Part shown: one piece after another, positions 1-11,060 of the stretch
How positions within the stretch are numbered: position 1 is the first letter of the stretch
Layout: every line of letters starts with the position of its first letter
NCBI GenBank assembly: GCA_030762895.1
Contig: CM061063.1
Span: 69,933,836 to 69,997,835, forward strand
Direction: 5' to 3'
DNA length: 64,000 nt
Source of the DNA: Sophora flavescens
Taxonomy: Eukaryota > Streptophyta > Magnoliopsida > Fabales > Fabaceae
Program-made: the position numbers and the translations under genes
The notes under the pieces: generated by a model
What the model saw: the letters and a program-made list of their open reading frames with translations, nothing else
Databases searched by the model: none
Told to the model about the DNA's origin: nothing

Positions 1-942
1 AGAAGATGAACAGTTTCAGAATGTTGGAGAAGATGAGAGGGTTACTCCTCTCTTTCTGGTAGGTTTTTTGGTTCTGTGTTACTAACTGTTAGAATGCCTA
101 ATGGGGAGGCTATTCTTATAACCTACCAGCAGAGAGTAGGGACCTCTCAATGGGTTAATATTAGAAATGACCCATCCCATCATAGGGTCATTCTTTAGTA
201 TATACCCAACAACTATTTTATCAATTGGTTACGTAATTAGGAATTAATATTATAACTGATATATTAATAATTTAATTATAATTTAATAACTAATTAATGC
301 TAATCCACTGTTATACATATTAAAATTTAGCATCACTCATTAAGAAAATGGTCCCGAGTAGGTTCATTTGTGCTAGGTTCCTTAATTCCTTCCTTTAATA
401 TCACAAAAGGGTAGGTGTCATGATCTCCAATTCTACTTGCATGCTCACAAACTCATGACATACTTGTCAAGAGTAAGGAAAGATGAGATTTCACGGATAA
501 AGCTGAAGTATAGAATGAGAAAGAATTTCATGGTTCAGAAAAGAACAATGAGAACAAGTTTAAAGAAATTGAAAAGTGTATATTGATTAGAATGATAAAA
601 GTGATAATTACAATATAAATTAGGCTTATATAGCCAAGTAAGTCAACTAACAACTTACAACAAATTCTAACTAACCCTAACAAATTCTAATTATCTTAAC
701 AGAACATACCCTATTGATTCGTTAAAGTGGATTAAGGTCAATGATAAATTTTTTACTTTGCACTTTTACTCAATTTAGACGAATATAATCTAGAATTCAC
801 CATTTCTGTTTAGAATAATATTTTCGTTAACAAAGTAAGGGTTTAACAAGATTAAGAGCTTGTTAATTTCAATTCATTCCCAGGTGAGGCCACATATCCA
901 CATCAAGACACTTTCTTTGGTGCCTTACTTTGATTGTAATTT
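1..942. other. intergenic, no confident gene; possible decayed coding tail and LTR-like remnant
   Basis: No intact gene is visible. Positions 94-198 read as a short frame (starts MPNGEAILITYQQRVG, stop TAG at 196-198), and positions 2-58 read open in a different frame, so this could be the decayed 3' end of a gene; I do not recognise a family. Around 520-712 the - strand looks like an LTR promoter region, with a TATATAAGCC-type TATA box and repeated GTTAG/AATTTGTT words. No matching second LTR or TSD was found. Both readings are weak. Confidence 0.25.
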
Positions 943-1312
943 CACTACAAGAAAATGGTTATTTATCGACGAAAATTTACCGACGGACACGGACGCCGTT
1001 GGTAATTAAGAGATTACCGACGGATATTTCCGTCGATAATAGAGAATAACAAAAGTTGCAAGAATTAGCTATGGAAAGTTTGTTGTTAATGTTATAGAGG
1101 GCTATTCCGTTGGTAAGTTGGTCGAAAATGCTGGCGGGAATCATAAAAATTTGGTGCCAGAGTTTACTGACGGACTTTTCCATCGATATATGGAACTACA
1201 CGTACCGACGGCTAGCCATCAGAAATCTTGTTAAAGTTACCGACGGATTTATCCGTCATTCGTCAGTAATCATGTTTTTTGAATTACCGATGGTGAACCG
1301 TCGGAAACCTTT
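943..1312 (+). mobile_element. CACTA-type (En/Spm) transposon terminus with subterminal repeats
   Basis: The stretch opens with CACTACAAGAAAA, the classic terminal inverted repeat of plant CACTA elements. It is followed by repeated subterminal words of the form ACCGACGGA, in both orientations (about 977-988, 1013-1036, 1203-1211, 1240-1255, 1288-1306). Such subterminal repeats are where the transposase binds in this superfamily. The matching right end (TTTTCTTGTAGTG) was not found in the window, so this is a single terminus of a truncated or rearranged copy. No transposase is seen. Confidence 0.75.
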
Positions 1313-2419
1313 AATCATTAACACCGAAAACCCTTCCCCATCACTTTTCCTTTCCTCTTCTCTCAGCTGCGTGAACAGCCCATCACCGCCGCCCCCCACC
1401 TCCACCGCCCCCACCAGCAACATCTCTGGTCTCTCCCTCCCTCCGTGTGCCTCCCTCCCTCGTGCCACTGCATTCCTCTCTGTCCAGAACCACCGTGTTA
1501 TGACCATGATATTGTAACAAAATAAAATTAATTATTAATAATGATAACAAAATAAAAAATAAAATAAAATAAAATAAAATAATTTTAATATATAAAAAAA
1601 ATTGCAATTCCGATGGACAATTGCAATCATAAGAGTTGTTATGAATCCCTTCATGTGAGTCGCCTGCGTGGCTATGCTTAATTGCTTAAAAACTACGTAT
1701 AATTCAACAGTTACTTTGCTAGTCTCCACTCTGTCAAAATTAGATATGATTGGAGTCCTTGATTTTGCAGCTAGAGCCATGAGAATTACGCTTTGGTTGC
1801 ATATTCGCATGGAATGGGCTACATTGGCCTAGGTGATATGCCCATATTTACTCTACCCTGATATCCTTGGCTTCCCCAACTCAGAAGGCAAAAAATCGGA
1901 TGAACCCTCGTACCAAGTAGAGTTGGCAATTTCGAGCCTCATCCAAACGACCCGTATTTTAGGTCGAGCTGGGTTCATAGAATAGTAGCCCGAAAGAATT
2001 TGAGTCTGATAGGCCTGGTCAGATTAGTCCGATGGGTCGACCGGGTTCGGGTTGGTCCGATAAATTGAAGGAACTTGTTATTCTCACCTCATAAATTATT
2101 ATTCCCACCTCTCTCTTTATTTTTTCCCCACTTTTTTTACCTATTTTACCCCTAACCCCTCACCTACTCACCTTAGTCACCTAACCCACCGTAAATCACC
2201 CCACCCCACTCTCACTTCTCAGTTCTCACCAAGTCGCGACATCTCTTCTGAAGGTGGAAGAGCTGGGAACAATTACAAAGGATATATGGGTTCAACTTTC
2301 AAGAGGGACCTCGGGCTTTTCGTAGAGGGCTTGTTCCATCTCTTCTAGGTATGATTTCTTATGCAGGCATTGATCTCACTGCTTATATATGACACCTTGA
2401 AAGATCTATCAAAGAGATA
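1313..2419. other. intergenic
   Basis: No gene is supported. The stretch holds a C-rich block (about 1334-1460, CCGCC/CCTCC words) directly after the CACTA subterminal repeats, possibly captured host sequence. An A-rich AAAAT simple repeat lies near 1545-1582. Beyond 1900 there is unremarkable sequence with a pyrimidine-rich patch at 2085-2230. Reading frames here are short and their composition follows the simple repeats. Confidence 0.5.
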
Positions 2420-2422
2420 TAG

Positions 2423-2737
2423 GTGGCGTTTGAAAGAACTTATTTAAGCTCCTTTTGACTTATCTGGTGACATAAGCTCTTATGCAGTGTGTTTGTAAGA
2501 GCTTGTAAAAATAACTTATGACATCCCATAAGGAGTTTTTGACTTATTTTCATAAGTCACTGGGAGAAGCTTATGAAATTATCATAAGAGCTTATGCACT
2601 AAACATCCTCTCCGTATTTTTCACTATTCGAATCCTCTCATGCCCCTTTCTTTCTTTAAGCGCTTATGGCATAAGCTCTCATGCGATAAGGTCTTATGTG
2701 ATAAGCTCTTAATTAAGTTGTTTACCCAAACGCACCC
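2423..2737. mobile_element. MITE (about 315 bp), GGTGGCGTTTG...CAAACGCACCC ends
   Basis: The left end GGTGGCGTTTG and right end CAAACGCACCC are imperfect inverted repeats. The trinucleotide ATA flanks both sides (2420-2422 and 2738-2740) as a likely TSD. The interior is rich in AGAGCTTAT/ATAAGCTCT inverted words, so the element could fold back on itself. No protein is encoded. A 3-bp TSD and GGGTGCGTTTG-like ends suggest a Tourist-like (PIF/Harbinger-derived) MITE, but the superfamily is inferred. Confidence 0.7.
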
Positions 2738-2971
2738 ATATTCTTTATGATAGCGGTATGATCTTACTGCAACTAGAGTATCTATTGAACTTGCTGATTT
2801 TATTGTATTCTAACAGTTTTTATTTAGTAATGATAAATTGATGCTTCGAAAATGTTCAACCTTTGAGACTGAACCTTTTCTTTTTCCTCCTTCACAGAAA
2901 TTGGTCTTCTAGTTTCGGAAACTTCATATCTGGTCTTCCAAACCACCAAGCCGGCCACCAACGGACACTTA

Positions 2972-3303
2972 GGTTGCGTTTGATTTGTAAAAAGTATCGT
3001 GACAAAGACAGACAGCGATGCAGATGAAAGACATGACAAGACAAAGACAGGGAGAGAGATAGGAGGGAGGGAGAGAGGAGAGAGATAGAAGAGAGAGGAG
3101 AGAGATGTAAGGATAATTTTGTCTTTTGTTACTTTGTCCATGGGACAACTTTTTGTCCCATGATTTGGTGGGGGACAAAATTTTGGGTTTTTGTCTTGTC
3201 CTTCACTCCTTTTTTTGTCATGTCCCTTGACCACTTTTCAGATCAAACAGGGGACAAAAATTTTTGTCCAAATCGGTCCCGATTTTTGCAAATCAAACGC
3301 ACT
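2972..3303. mobile_element. MITE (about 332 bp), Tourist-like with TTA TSD
   Basis: Ends GGTTGCGTTTGATTTG and CAAATCAAACGCACT are inverted repeats (13-bp core CAAATCAAACGCA). TTA flanks both sides (2969-2971 and 3304-3306), the typical PIF/Harbinger target duplication. The interior has purine-rich GAGAGAGG repeats and several GGGACAAAA/TTTTGTCCC inverted words. It is non-coding. It lies 0.3 kb upstream of the inferred TRM61 leader, in what should be promoter territory. Confidence 0.75.
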
Positions 3304-3570
3304 TTATTGTTAATTTTATTCACACGGAAACAATAATTTCCACATTTACACTTACGAAAAGAAATTCACACTATTATTTATTTATTTTCCGCACACTTGT
3401 TAAAAGTGTGCTTTTCGTTCTTACGGAAATTAGTTCCCGTGTAATCGTTTAAATGAAGAGTGAAACGGTAAAGGATAGGGGATTGAGAGGTGAGAATAGT
3501 AATTTACGGAGTGGGAAAATTAAGAGCCTAAATTGAAACGCATGAATTATTGAATTTGACCCATTAGGCC

Positions 3571-3873
3571 ATGAGACATGTTTGGCCCAGTCAATTACCT
3601 CAATCCTCTTTCCCGAGTCTGATCCATCCATTTCGTCCCCTAGTGCAACAAAATTGTTACTCGTCCGTGTCGTCACTGTCCTGCTCATACTCACGCCGCC
3701 GCTGCTCCTGCTTCGCCTCGCCTTGCTCGCGAGCGTCGTGCGCTGTCCTGCGCTGCTGCTGCTTCGTCGGCTCGTGCTCTCGTTCTCCTGCTCGCTGCTT
3801 CTTTGTCAGTTCGTTCTCCTGCTCGCCGTTCGTTCCGCTCCACGCCGCCGCTGCTCCTGCTCGCCGTTTTGAG
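3571..3873 (+). other. probable TRM61 5' leader exon (untranslated)
   Basis: A GC- and pyrimidine-rich stretch (CGCCGCTGCTCCTGC words) lies upstream of TRM61 and stands out from the AT-rich surroundings. It is followed by a plausible splice donor (GAG then GTGATA at 3874). A plausible acceptor (CTATCGCAG, ending 8820) lies 38 bases before the TRM61 start codon. I infer a non-coding first exon and a 5'-UTR intron. Open frames through it are low-complexity and not credible proteins. The transcription start was not located. Confidence 0.4.
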
Positions 3874-4125
3874 GTGATAACAAGTTCAATAACTGTAGTT
3901 TTTTTTACTGCTCCACTGATGTTCCTTCTTTTAAATGATTTTTAAGATTGGGAAATACATAGAATAATCCTTAGCTACAACACTTTAAACTCCAACTAGT
4001 GCTTATAGACTAATTTAAAATTATTTATTGAGTATTCTTGGGTGCTCAGTTAGCGTGTTAGAAATTATTCTACAAATTCTCATTTATGTTGTTTCTGAAC
4101 TTTAGATTTAGAGTATTTTCTAAGC

Positions 4126-4290
4126 TATTATTACTGTTACTAGTTAGTTACAGTTAGTTTAAGTATTGTTAGAGGTAGTTACAAAGCAGTTAGGCTAATT
4201 ATGGTTATATATATGTAAATCTATTCATTTTGTAAATTCAGCTCATTACAATGAGACTCATCAATACATTGAGCTTCTCTCACTTCGATA
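4126..4290 (+). repeat. 5' LTR of Copia-1
   Basis: About 165 bp, nearly identical to 8560-8723. Both carry TTACTAGTTAGTTACAGTTA, a TATATATATG core-promoter-like stretch and the end CTCACTTCGATA. The start reads TATTATTAC, against TGTATTACGG in the 3' copy, so one has mutated. Confidence 0.8.
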
Positions 4291-4392
4291 GTTGTTTAGA
4301 GCTTCCGCATACTCTTCTCTCTCTCCTTCATGCGATTTCTGCATTCTCTCTTCCTCCATTTCTGTTTCTTCTTCGAGCTTCTTGCTCCTACA

Positions 4393-5357
4393 ATGGAAGA
4401 TCAAAATCCTCTTATCATTCATGCTTCGGACCTTCCTGGTTTGGTCCTTGTTTCGCAACCTCTTGATGGTACCAATTTCCTCACATGGTGTCGCTCCATG
4501 ATTCTTGCTCTTGATGGCAAGAACAAGTTAGGTTTCGTTGATAGCTCTGTTCCTCAACCACCTCCCGCAGAAGCTGTGAATTATCGTCTTTGGAAACACA
4601 ATGATAGCATTGTTGCCTCATGGATCTTGAATTCGATCACCAAGGAGATTAGCACCAGTGTGATCTACTCCACTTCTGCTGCAGCCATATGGAAGGATCT
4701 CGAAGATCGCTTCAAGCAGAAGAATGGTCCTCGAATCTTCCAATTGAAGAAGATTCTAGTTCTGTAAGTGCTTATTTCACCAAGTTCAAAAGCTTGTGGG
4801 AAGAACTTGGTGAATTTAGGCCGGTTCATCACTGCAATTGTGGTGGTGTTCAGCCCTTGATAGATTTTCTTCAAGATGAATTTGTCATGACGTTCTTGAT
4901 GGGGCTCAATGAGTCTTTTTCTCATGCTCGTTGCCAAATTCTCATGATGAATCCTATTCCACCAATTGCACAAGTCTTTTCAATGTTGATTCAAGATGAG
5001 ACTCAAAGAGAGGTTGGTCTTCAGATCGTTCCTTCCACTGTGGTTGCTTACACTGTTCAACATCCACAGAACAAGAACAAAAATCAGAAGAGAGATAGGC
5101 CTGTTTGTGCTCATTGTGGCATCACAGGGCACACCAAGGATAAGTGTTTCAAGTTGCATGGTTATTCACCTGGTCACAAGAAGTACCAAGCCTCTACTTC
5201 TGTTAATCAAGTATTGGCAATCACTGCTGGCAGTGAAGATGATGCTTGGACCCCTCAACAGTGTCAGCACATGCTTGCTAAGTTGCAAGCTCAACTTGCA
5301 ACTTGCAAGAGTTCCAGTGTGTACTGTACAAGATCAAATGGATCCTTCTGTAGGTAA
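4393..5357 (+). pseudogene. gag: Copia-1 gag (capsid/nucleocapsid), frameshifted
   Basis: This frame starts at ATG 4393 (MEDQNPLI) and shows the Copia gag N-terminus (LDGTNFLTW, then KNKLGFVDSS, typical of retrotransposon gag domains). A frameshift occurs near 4740-4767, after which the frame continues (YFTKFKSLWEELGEF). A CCHC zinc knuckle (CAHCGITGHTKDKC, about 5105-5150) ends the nucleocapsid. It would form virus-like particles and bind element RNA. The shift and later stops mean no full gag is made. Confidence 0.8.
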
Positions 5358-5394
5358 GCTGTCCTTAGGCACATCTTTGTTTTCAAGAATTCAA

Positions 5395-6640
5395 ATTGCT
5401 GGATACTTGATTCAGGGGCTACCTCTCATATAACTTGTCATGATAATGTCTTTCTTGATTTCCAAGTCATTAAAAATAGGTTTGTCACTTTGCCAAATCA
5501 ATTTTTGTGCAAGTGGTAGGTACTGGTTCTGTCCAACTTAACCCTCACTTGGTTATACATAATGTTCTGTACATACCTTCTTTTCATGTTAATCTACTTT
5601 CTGTCAGTAGTTTACATGCTCAGTCTGATGTTCATGTGGTCCTTAACAAGTCTTCTTTCATTACATCCTTCACTCTCCCAGTCCAACTCAAGCTAAACAT
5701 GTCCACACTTCACATACACAGTCAGTAGACACTCCTAATACTCATTCACACATTTGTACAGTTACAAATAAGTCTAGTTCTCCTGATCATGCTCTATGGC
5801 ATGCCAGGTTAGGTCATATTTCTGAAAAGGTTTTGAAACTTTTCTGTAATGAGGTTGATATACACTTACAATCAACTTCCTGTAATGATTGCCTAGTATG
5901 TCCTTTATCAAAGTTTAGGAGATTATCCTTTGTTTCCAATAACAATTTCAGTGCTCATTCATTTGATCTTGTACATGTGGATATATGGGGTCCTTATCAT
6001 CACCCCACTTATGATCGTAAGAGATTCTTTTTGACAATTGTTGATGATTGTACTAGGTTTACTTGGCTATACCTATTGAAGTATAAATCTGAGGCTCCTT
6101 CTATCATTAAGAGATTTTTTAGTTTTGTCAAGACTAATTTTGACAGGGTTATTAAACAACTAAGGTCTGATAATGCTAAAGAACTCCAAATGACTGAATT
6201 CCTACAAGATCAAGGCACGGTGCATCAGTTTAGTTGTCCTTATCAACCCGAGCAGAATGCTATGGTTGAAAGAAAACATCAACACTTGTTGATTGTTGCC
6301 CGAGCCTTGATGTTCCAATCCAAGGTCCCAGTTGCCTTTTGGGGAGAATGTGTCAATGCTACAACATTCTTAATCAACAGGGTCCCCTCACCCTCTTTAA
6401 AGAATGCATCTCCCTATGAATTGCTATACAACAAACTGCCAAGCTACTAAGCTTTTAGAGTGTTTGGATGTCTATGTTTTGCTGCCATTCCTATTCATCG
6501 GAGAAATAAATTCTCTCCAAGGACTTTCCTCTTTGTCTTCACGGGCTACCCCCGGTTACAAAGGTTATAGAGTGTATGACTTGTCCAAGAAGAAATTTGT
6601 GATTTCCAGAGATGTCACATTCTTTGAAGATCAATTTCCT
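5395..6640 (+). pseudogene. Copia-1 protease and integrase, broken
   Basis: The aspartic protease active site reads LDSGATSH around 5406-5429, in a frame different from its neighbours. GAG-pre-integrase and the zinc-binding part follow (WHARLGHIS near 5797, then CNDCLVCPLSK near 5881). The integrase core (5833-6450) shows the expected acidic residues: Asp in HVDIWGPY, Asp in LRSDNAKEL and Glu in QNAMVERKH. Stops and frame changes separate protease, integrase and the tail, which overlaps the RT frame at 6404. Integrase normally joins element DNA to the chromosome; this copy is dead. Confidence 0.8.
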
Positions 6641-8167
6641 TTTGAGACAAATCAGCTACACACCGCACCCGATCCTTTTCAATCCACCGTCTTACCAATG
6701 CCAATTAAGGATACAGTCCCAAACCCTATAACTCATCCCGAGTTTAATCTTAACCAAGCCCCACCTTCACCAAACATGGAGCCCCGACCACGACCCCGAT
6801 CCCGATCCGGATCCGAACTTGAGCCTATTAATCCTACACCTAACCAACCTGAGCCTATTAACCCTGCACCTGATCCACCTAGAAGATCTAGCCGTGCACA
6901 TCACCCTCCTCAATACTTACAGGATTATGTGCACAATTCCATCTATCCCTTACATCAACATCTCACCTACAAACACATCTCTCCCACCTATCACACCTTC
7001 ATTGCCAATGTGGATTCACACTATGAGCCACAATATTATCATCAGGCAGTCAGATACCCTCAATGGAGAGCAGCTATGACAGATGAAATTCAAGCCTTAG
7101 AGGCAAATAACACATGGTCTGTTGTTCCTCTACCTCCTGGCAAACAAACTATAGGTTGTAGATGGATTTTCAAGACCAAGTTCAATTCAGATGGTTCAGT
7201 TGAAGGGCACAAGGCTCGTTTGGTGGCTAGAGGCTTCACACAACAAATGGGGATTGATTTCTTGGAGACTTTCTCTCCTGTGGCCAAACTGACCACTGTC
7301 AGAGTGTTACTTGCAGTGGCAGCACAGAAAAATTGGCATATGTCTCAATTAGACATCAATAATGCCTTCTTGAATGGTGACCTCTTTGAAGAGGTGTACA
7401 TGGATCTACCTCTTGGCTATCCATCTCAATAGGGACATCACGTTTGCAAGTTGCACAAATCTCTTTATGGCTTGAGGCAAGCCTCAAGACAGTGGTTCCA
7501 AAAATTTTCTGCAGCCATCATCCAACTTGGATTTCATCAGTCCACGGCAGATTATTCCCTATTTCATAAAGGGTCAAATGAGTCTCTCATTCTCCTTGTC
7601 TATGTGGATGACATCATCATTGCCAGCCCAAACCAATCCTTGGTCTCCAAAGCCATTTCTGATTTACAGAAACAGTTTAAACTCAAAGTCCTTGGGAACC
7701 TAAAGTACTTCTTGTGCTTGGAAATTGCCAAATCCTCAAAAGGGATTCACCTTAGTCAAAGGAAGTATACATTGGAACTTCTAGAGGACACTGGATTCAT
7801 CCATTCCAAACCTGCCAACATTCCAATGGAAGCCAATCTGAAATTGAATGACTCAGATGGTGATTCCATTGATGATCCCTCAATGTATAGGAGGCTTCTT
7901 GGCAGATTGATGTACTTAACCATCTCTAGGCCTGATATCATCTTTGTAGTGAACAAATTGAGTCAGTTCATGTCCAAGCCTAGAACTCCTCACCTCACTG
8001 CACTTCATCATGTTCTTCAGTATCTGGAATCATCACCAGGACAGGGCATTTTTTCTCAGCTCAAGCTAACACCAAACTCACTGCTTATGTTGACTCTGAT
8101 TGGGGCAATTGCACTGTCACCCACAGGTCAACAACTGGGTTCTGTGCCTACTTGGGGTCCTCATTGA
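6404..8167 (+). pseudogene. Copia-1 reverse transcriptase, one in-frame stop
   Basis: A long frame (6404-7432) begins with the integrase tail and a Pro-rich linker ([12 protein letters not shown]), then the Copia RT start ([18 protein letters not shown]) and [14 protein letters not shown] at 7430-7432 interrupts it. The RT continues at 7433-8167 with the catalytic YVDD (LLVYVDDIIIAS, about 7600-7635) and KYFLCLEIA. The domain order and motif match Copia RT, which copies element RNA into cDNA. The reading frame is lost again entering RNase H. Confidence 0.85.
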
Positions 8168-8580
8168 TTTCATGGAAGTCAAAAAAACAACCAACTATTG
8201 CAAGATCTTCTGCAGATGCAGAATATAGAGCCTTGGCAAGCCTCACCAGTGAACTCTTATGGTTGTAACAGCTCCTGTGCCCGTTCCAAATTGAAGTTCC
8301 ATTCATTATGGTCATGTGTGATAACAAATCATCAATCCAACTAGCTGCAAATCCTACCTCAAATGAAAGGTCTAAGCACATTGACATTGACTGCCATTTT
8401 ATAAGACAGCATGTCAATGCAGGTTTCATCAAGTTGGTCTACCTTCCAACTGCTCAACAACTAGCTGATGTGTTCTCTAAACCCCTCCCTCATTGTAAAT
8501 TTTCTGCCTTGTTGTCCAAGTTAGGTGCTTTAGACATTTTTGCCCCAAACTTGAGGGGGTGTATTACGGTTACTAGTTAG
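8160..8580 (+). pseudogene. Copia-1 RNase H, broken
   Basis: Copia RNase H words are visible across more than one frame: SSADAEYRALA near 8200-8235 (family ...EAEY...), an in-frame stop after LLWL near 8266, then MCDNKSSIQLAANP near 8313-8357, and the conserved ending KHIDIDCHFIRQH with LADVFSKPL. The last frame ends at 8580, inside the 3' LTR. RNase H removes RNA from the RNA:DNA hybrid during reverse transcription. Confidence 0.75.
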
Positions 8581-8723
8581 TTACAGTTAGTTTAAGTATT
8601 GTTAGAGGTAGTTACAAAGCAGTTAGGCTAATTATGGCTATATATATGTAAATCTATTCATTTTGTAAATTCAGCTCATTACAATGAGACTCATCAATTC
8701 ATTGAGATTCTCTCACTTCGATA
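8560..8723 (+). repeat. 3' LTR of Copia-1
   Basis: Begins TGTATTACGG directly after the purine tract and matches 4126-4290 through to CTTCGATA. It differs at only a few positions over about 160 bp. It may extend to TCTAACA (8730) if the 5' copy has lost those bases. Confidence 0.8.
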
Positions 8724-8858
8724 TCTAACAGCTCTTGGTGTTTTTTTTTTGTTTTTTTTTTTTTGGTTAGTTTTAGGAATAATGATTTTTATGCTAATTC
8801 CTTACTCTTAACTATCGCAGAATTTATTCCTCCTAAAGTCTTTTGGGAGAGTTATAAG

Positions 8859-10359
8859 ATGTTGGCCAGTGATCCTGCGAAAAAGATATCATTTAATCGA
8901 TCTATTAGTAATGGCGATTTGGTTATTGTTTATGAAAGGCATGACAACATGAAGGCTGTAACAGTATCTGAGGATTTGGTCCTGCAGAATCGTTTTGGTG
9001 TTTTTAAACATTCAGACTGGATAGGAAAGCCATTTGGGTCCAAAGTATTCAGCAGCAAGGGTGGTTTTGTCTACTTGTTGGCTCCTACACCAGAATTATG
9101 GACTCTAGTTTTAAGCCACAGGACTCAGATTCTATATATTGCAGATATTAGCTTCATTGTCATGTACTTGGAGATTGTTCCTGGTTGCGTGGTTCTTGAA
9201 TCTGGAACTGGAAGTGGATCTTTAACTACTTCACTTGCAAGGGCCGTAGCTCCTACGGGACATGTCTATACATTTGATTTCCATGAACAAAGGGCTGGAT
9301 CAGCCAGGTAACAATGAAGAGACTATTGAGATTCTCACTTTTGATACCCCAGTATTTGATACATATCTATTTAACTTTCACCTATATTGTGTTTTATTTC
9401 ATTACAAGTTATATATTTGGTGAATACAATACATACTCCATTGTTCAGAATGTCAGTGCTACCATACACTTTTATTTACTAGTCCTCTGTTATTTTGATG
9501 GGCTACACTCTAATAGTTATTGTATGTTTGTGTCTTTCTATATGTGTATGGTAAATAGTACACTTATGATGGTTAGTGTATCAAGGTAAATCGCAGTATT
9601 GCCCTACTATTTTTGTTGGACAAGGATTACATGGAAATGCAGAACTAGTCCCGTGTCTTATTTTTACTTATTTCCTTCCTTCTAGGGATGATTTCGAGAG
9701 GACTGGTCTAAAGAGCTTAGTCAGTGTGGGAGTGAGGGACATTCAGGGTGAGGGATTTCCTGATGAGTTTGCTGGCCTAGCTGATGCTGTATTTTTGGAT
9801 CTACCCCAACCTTGGCTAGCTATTCCTTCAGCTGCAAAAATGTTAAAACAAGATGGCACATTCTGCTCATTCTCCCCTTGTATTGAACAAGTACAACGAT
9901 CATGCGAAGCGCTTCGAACCAGCTTCACTGGTACATTCCTGTTTTTTCATTCTGTCATTATCTATATATTTATGATTTAGACTTGAACTTGTTGAACCTT
10001 GGTTTTTCTCATCTTTAGGTGTTCGCTCCCTCCTTCTCTTTCATGTTATTTATCTATGAAATTATTGGTAATTCGTATAAGCACTGACGAAATTCCTATG
10101 TAAATGTTTGCTTTATGTAAAAGATATAAGGACATTTGAAGTACTTCTACGCACATATGAAGTTCGGGAAGGGAAGATGGATGGATTAGTGGGGAATGAG
10201 AGTGTTTCTAATGGTTCACTTCCTTGCAAGAGGAGGCAGTGTTCGGATGGAGGCAATGTGCTCACCAGTCCTATTTCATCTGCTATGGCTAGACCTTGTG
10301 GTGAAGCTAGAGGTCACACTGGCTATTTGACATTTGCAAGACTTGAATGCCTCTCGTGA
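8859..10359 (+). CDS. TRM61: TRM61: tRNA (adenine58-N1)-methyltransferase catalytic subunit, three exons
   Basis: Exons 8859-9307, 9686-9930 and 10124-10359 (stop TGA 10357-10359) join in frame through GT...AG introns of 378 and 193 bp to give 309 residues, the usual family length. The enzyme, paired with TRM6, makes N1-methyladenosine at tRNA position 58 in the nucleus. The SAM-binding motif (VLESGTGSGSLTTSLARAV) and the following acidic motif (YTFDFHEQRAGSAR) are in exon 1. Exon 2 has FLDLPQPW, holding the catalytic Asp, and SFSPCIEQVQR. Exon 3 starts IRTFEVLLRTYEV, a conserved C-terminal strand. I chose ATG 8859 (MLASDPAKK) because the upstream ATG at 8763 lies before the acceptor ending at 8820. 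No disruption is seen. Family assignment is secure; splice sites are read by eye. Confidence 0.93.
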
Positions 10360-10702
10360 AGAGTGTTATCATGTCCATCTGTTTTTTATAAGAGAGAAAA
10401 GGCTTTGTATTTTTGTGATCTTTTAATTTGAACCTCATGTAAAAAATTTCCCTTTTCATTACATCTATACATTTTCGAAGAAAATTTTGGCATGTACCTG
10501 CCTGCAAATTTGCTTTTCAGATTAGCTTCCATAAATATTATTTTGTGCACGATCGTATTCTTTTTGAGATATGAAATGAGGGATAAAGTTCGTCTAATAT
10601 GTTGTTGTTTTTGTTTTTCCAACAACCGGGTGAGAGGTCTTTGATAATTATCATCTCCAGATACATTCAGAAATTCTTGTTTGAACATTGTCTTTTTTCT
10701 GG

Positions 10703-10747
<45 letters not shown>

Positions 10748-11044
10748 CCATAGTGGAAATTTGAACATTTGTTAACTTTATATTTGAGATGCAATACATT
10801 TACGGTAGTGTTTGATTTAGGGAATGTTTTATTCCAGTATAAATTAAATTCTTGAAAATTTTATTTTCAGTAATATTTTTTTCCAACACTTACATGTGGG
10901 AATGAAGTTTTCAACTTTCATTAGCAAATTTTATTTCTAGTCATTTTTTATATTTGTGAATGATTTTTTTTTTTATCAAATATGAAAAACTTTTATTTTC
11001 TAAATCACTTTTTCAAGAATATTGGAATATGTTTGATATCATAT
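10360..11044. other. TRM61 3' flank, includes an ATT microsatellite
   Basis: AT-rich sequence after the TRM61 stop, presumably the 3' UTR and then intergenic DNA; no single poly(A) signal stands out. A perfect (ATT)n run of about 14 units lies at 10703-10746. Nothing else coding or structured is seen up to the SINE target site at 11045. Confidence 0.6.
10703..10746. repeat. (ATT)n microsatellite
   Basis: About 14 uninterrupted ATT units, about 0.35 kb after the TRM61 stop codon; likely polymorphic in length. Confidence 0.95.
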
Positions 11045-11060
11045 TCTACCATAAATATTT

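Larger units (their letters stand above)
4124..8723 (+). mobile_element. Copia LTR retrotransposon (Copia-1), decayed, in the TRM61 5'-UTR intron
   Basis: Short LTRs of about 165 bp flank a Copia-ordered gag, protease, integrase, RT and RNase H. A purine tract (CTTGAGGGGG, 8550-8559) precedes the 3' LTR. After the 5' LTR, GTTGTTTAGAGC (4291-4302) looks like a decayed form of the initiator-Met primer site TGGTATCAGAGC. TCTAA occurs at 4119-4123 and 8724-8728, a likely TSD, although the 5' LTR start is blurred by 2 bp. The coding region is broken by several frameshifts and stops, so the copy cannot act alone. Net of it, the host intron would be about 350 bp. Confidence 0.85.

Noticed and set aside
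3449..3694. Reverse-strand frame near the TRM61 leader as a gene
   Set aside because: Short, no domain, and shadowed by the GC-rich leader on the other strand.
3571..3945. Cys/Ser/Arg-rich open frames as a protein gene
   Set aside because: Composition follows a GC-rich repeat of CTGCTCCTGC-like words, and overlapping frames are equally open; more consistent with a 5' leader.
8763..8858. Upstream in-frame ATG extending TRM61 by 32 residues (MVSFRNNDFYANSLLL...)
   Set aside because: It lies before a good splice acceptor ending at 8820, in presumed intron sequence, and the residues do not look like the family N-terminus; MLASDPAKK at 8859 does.
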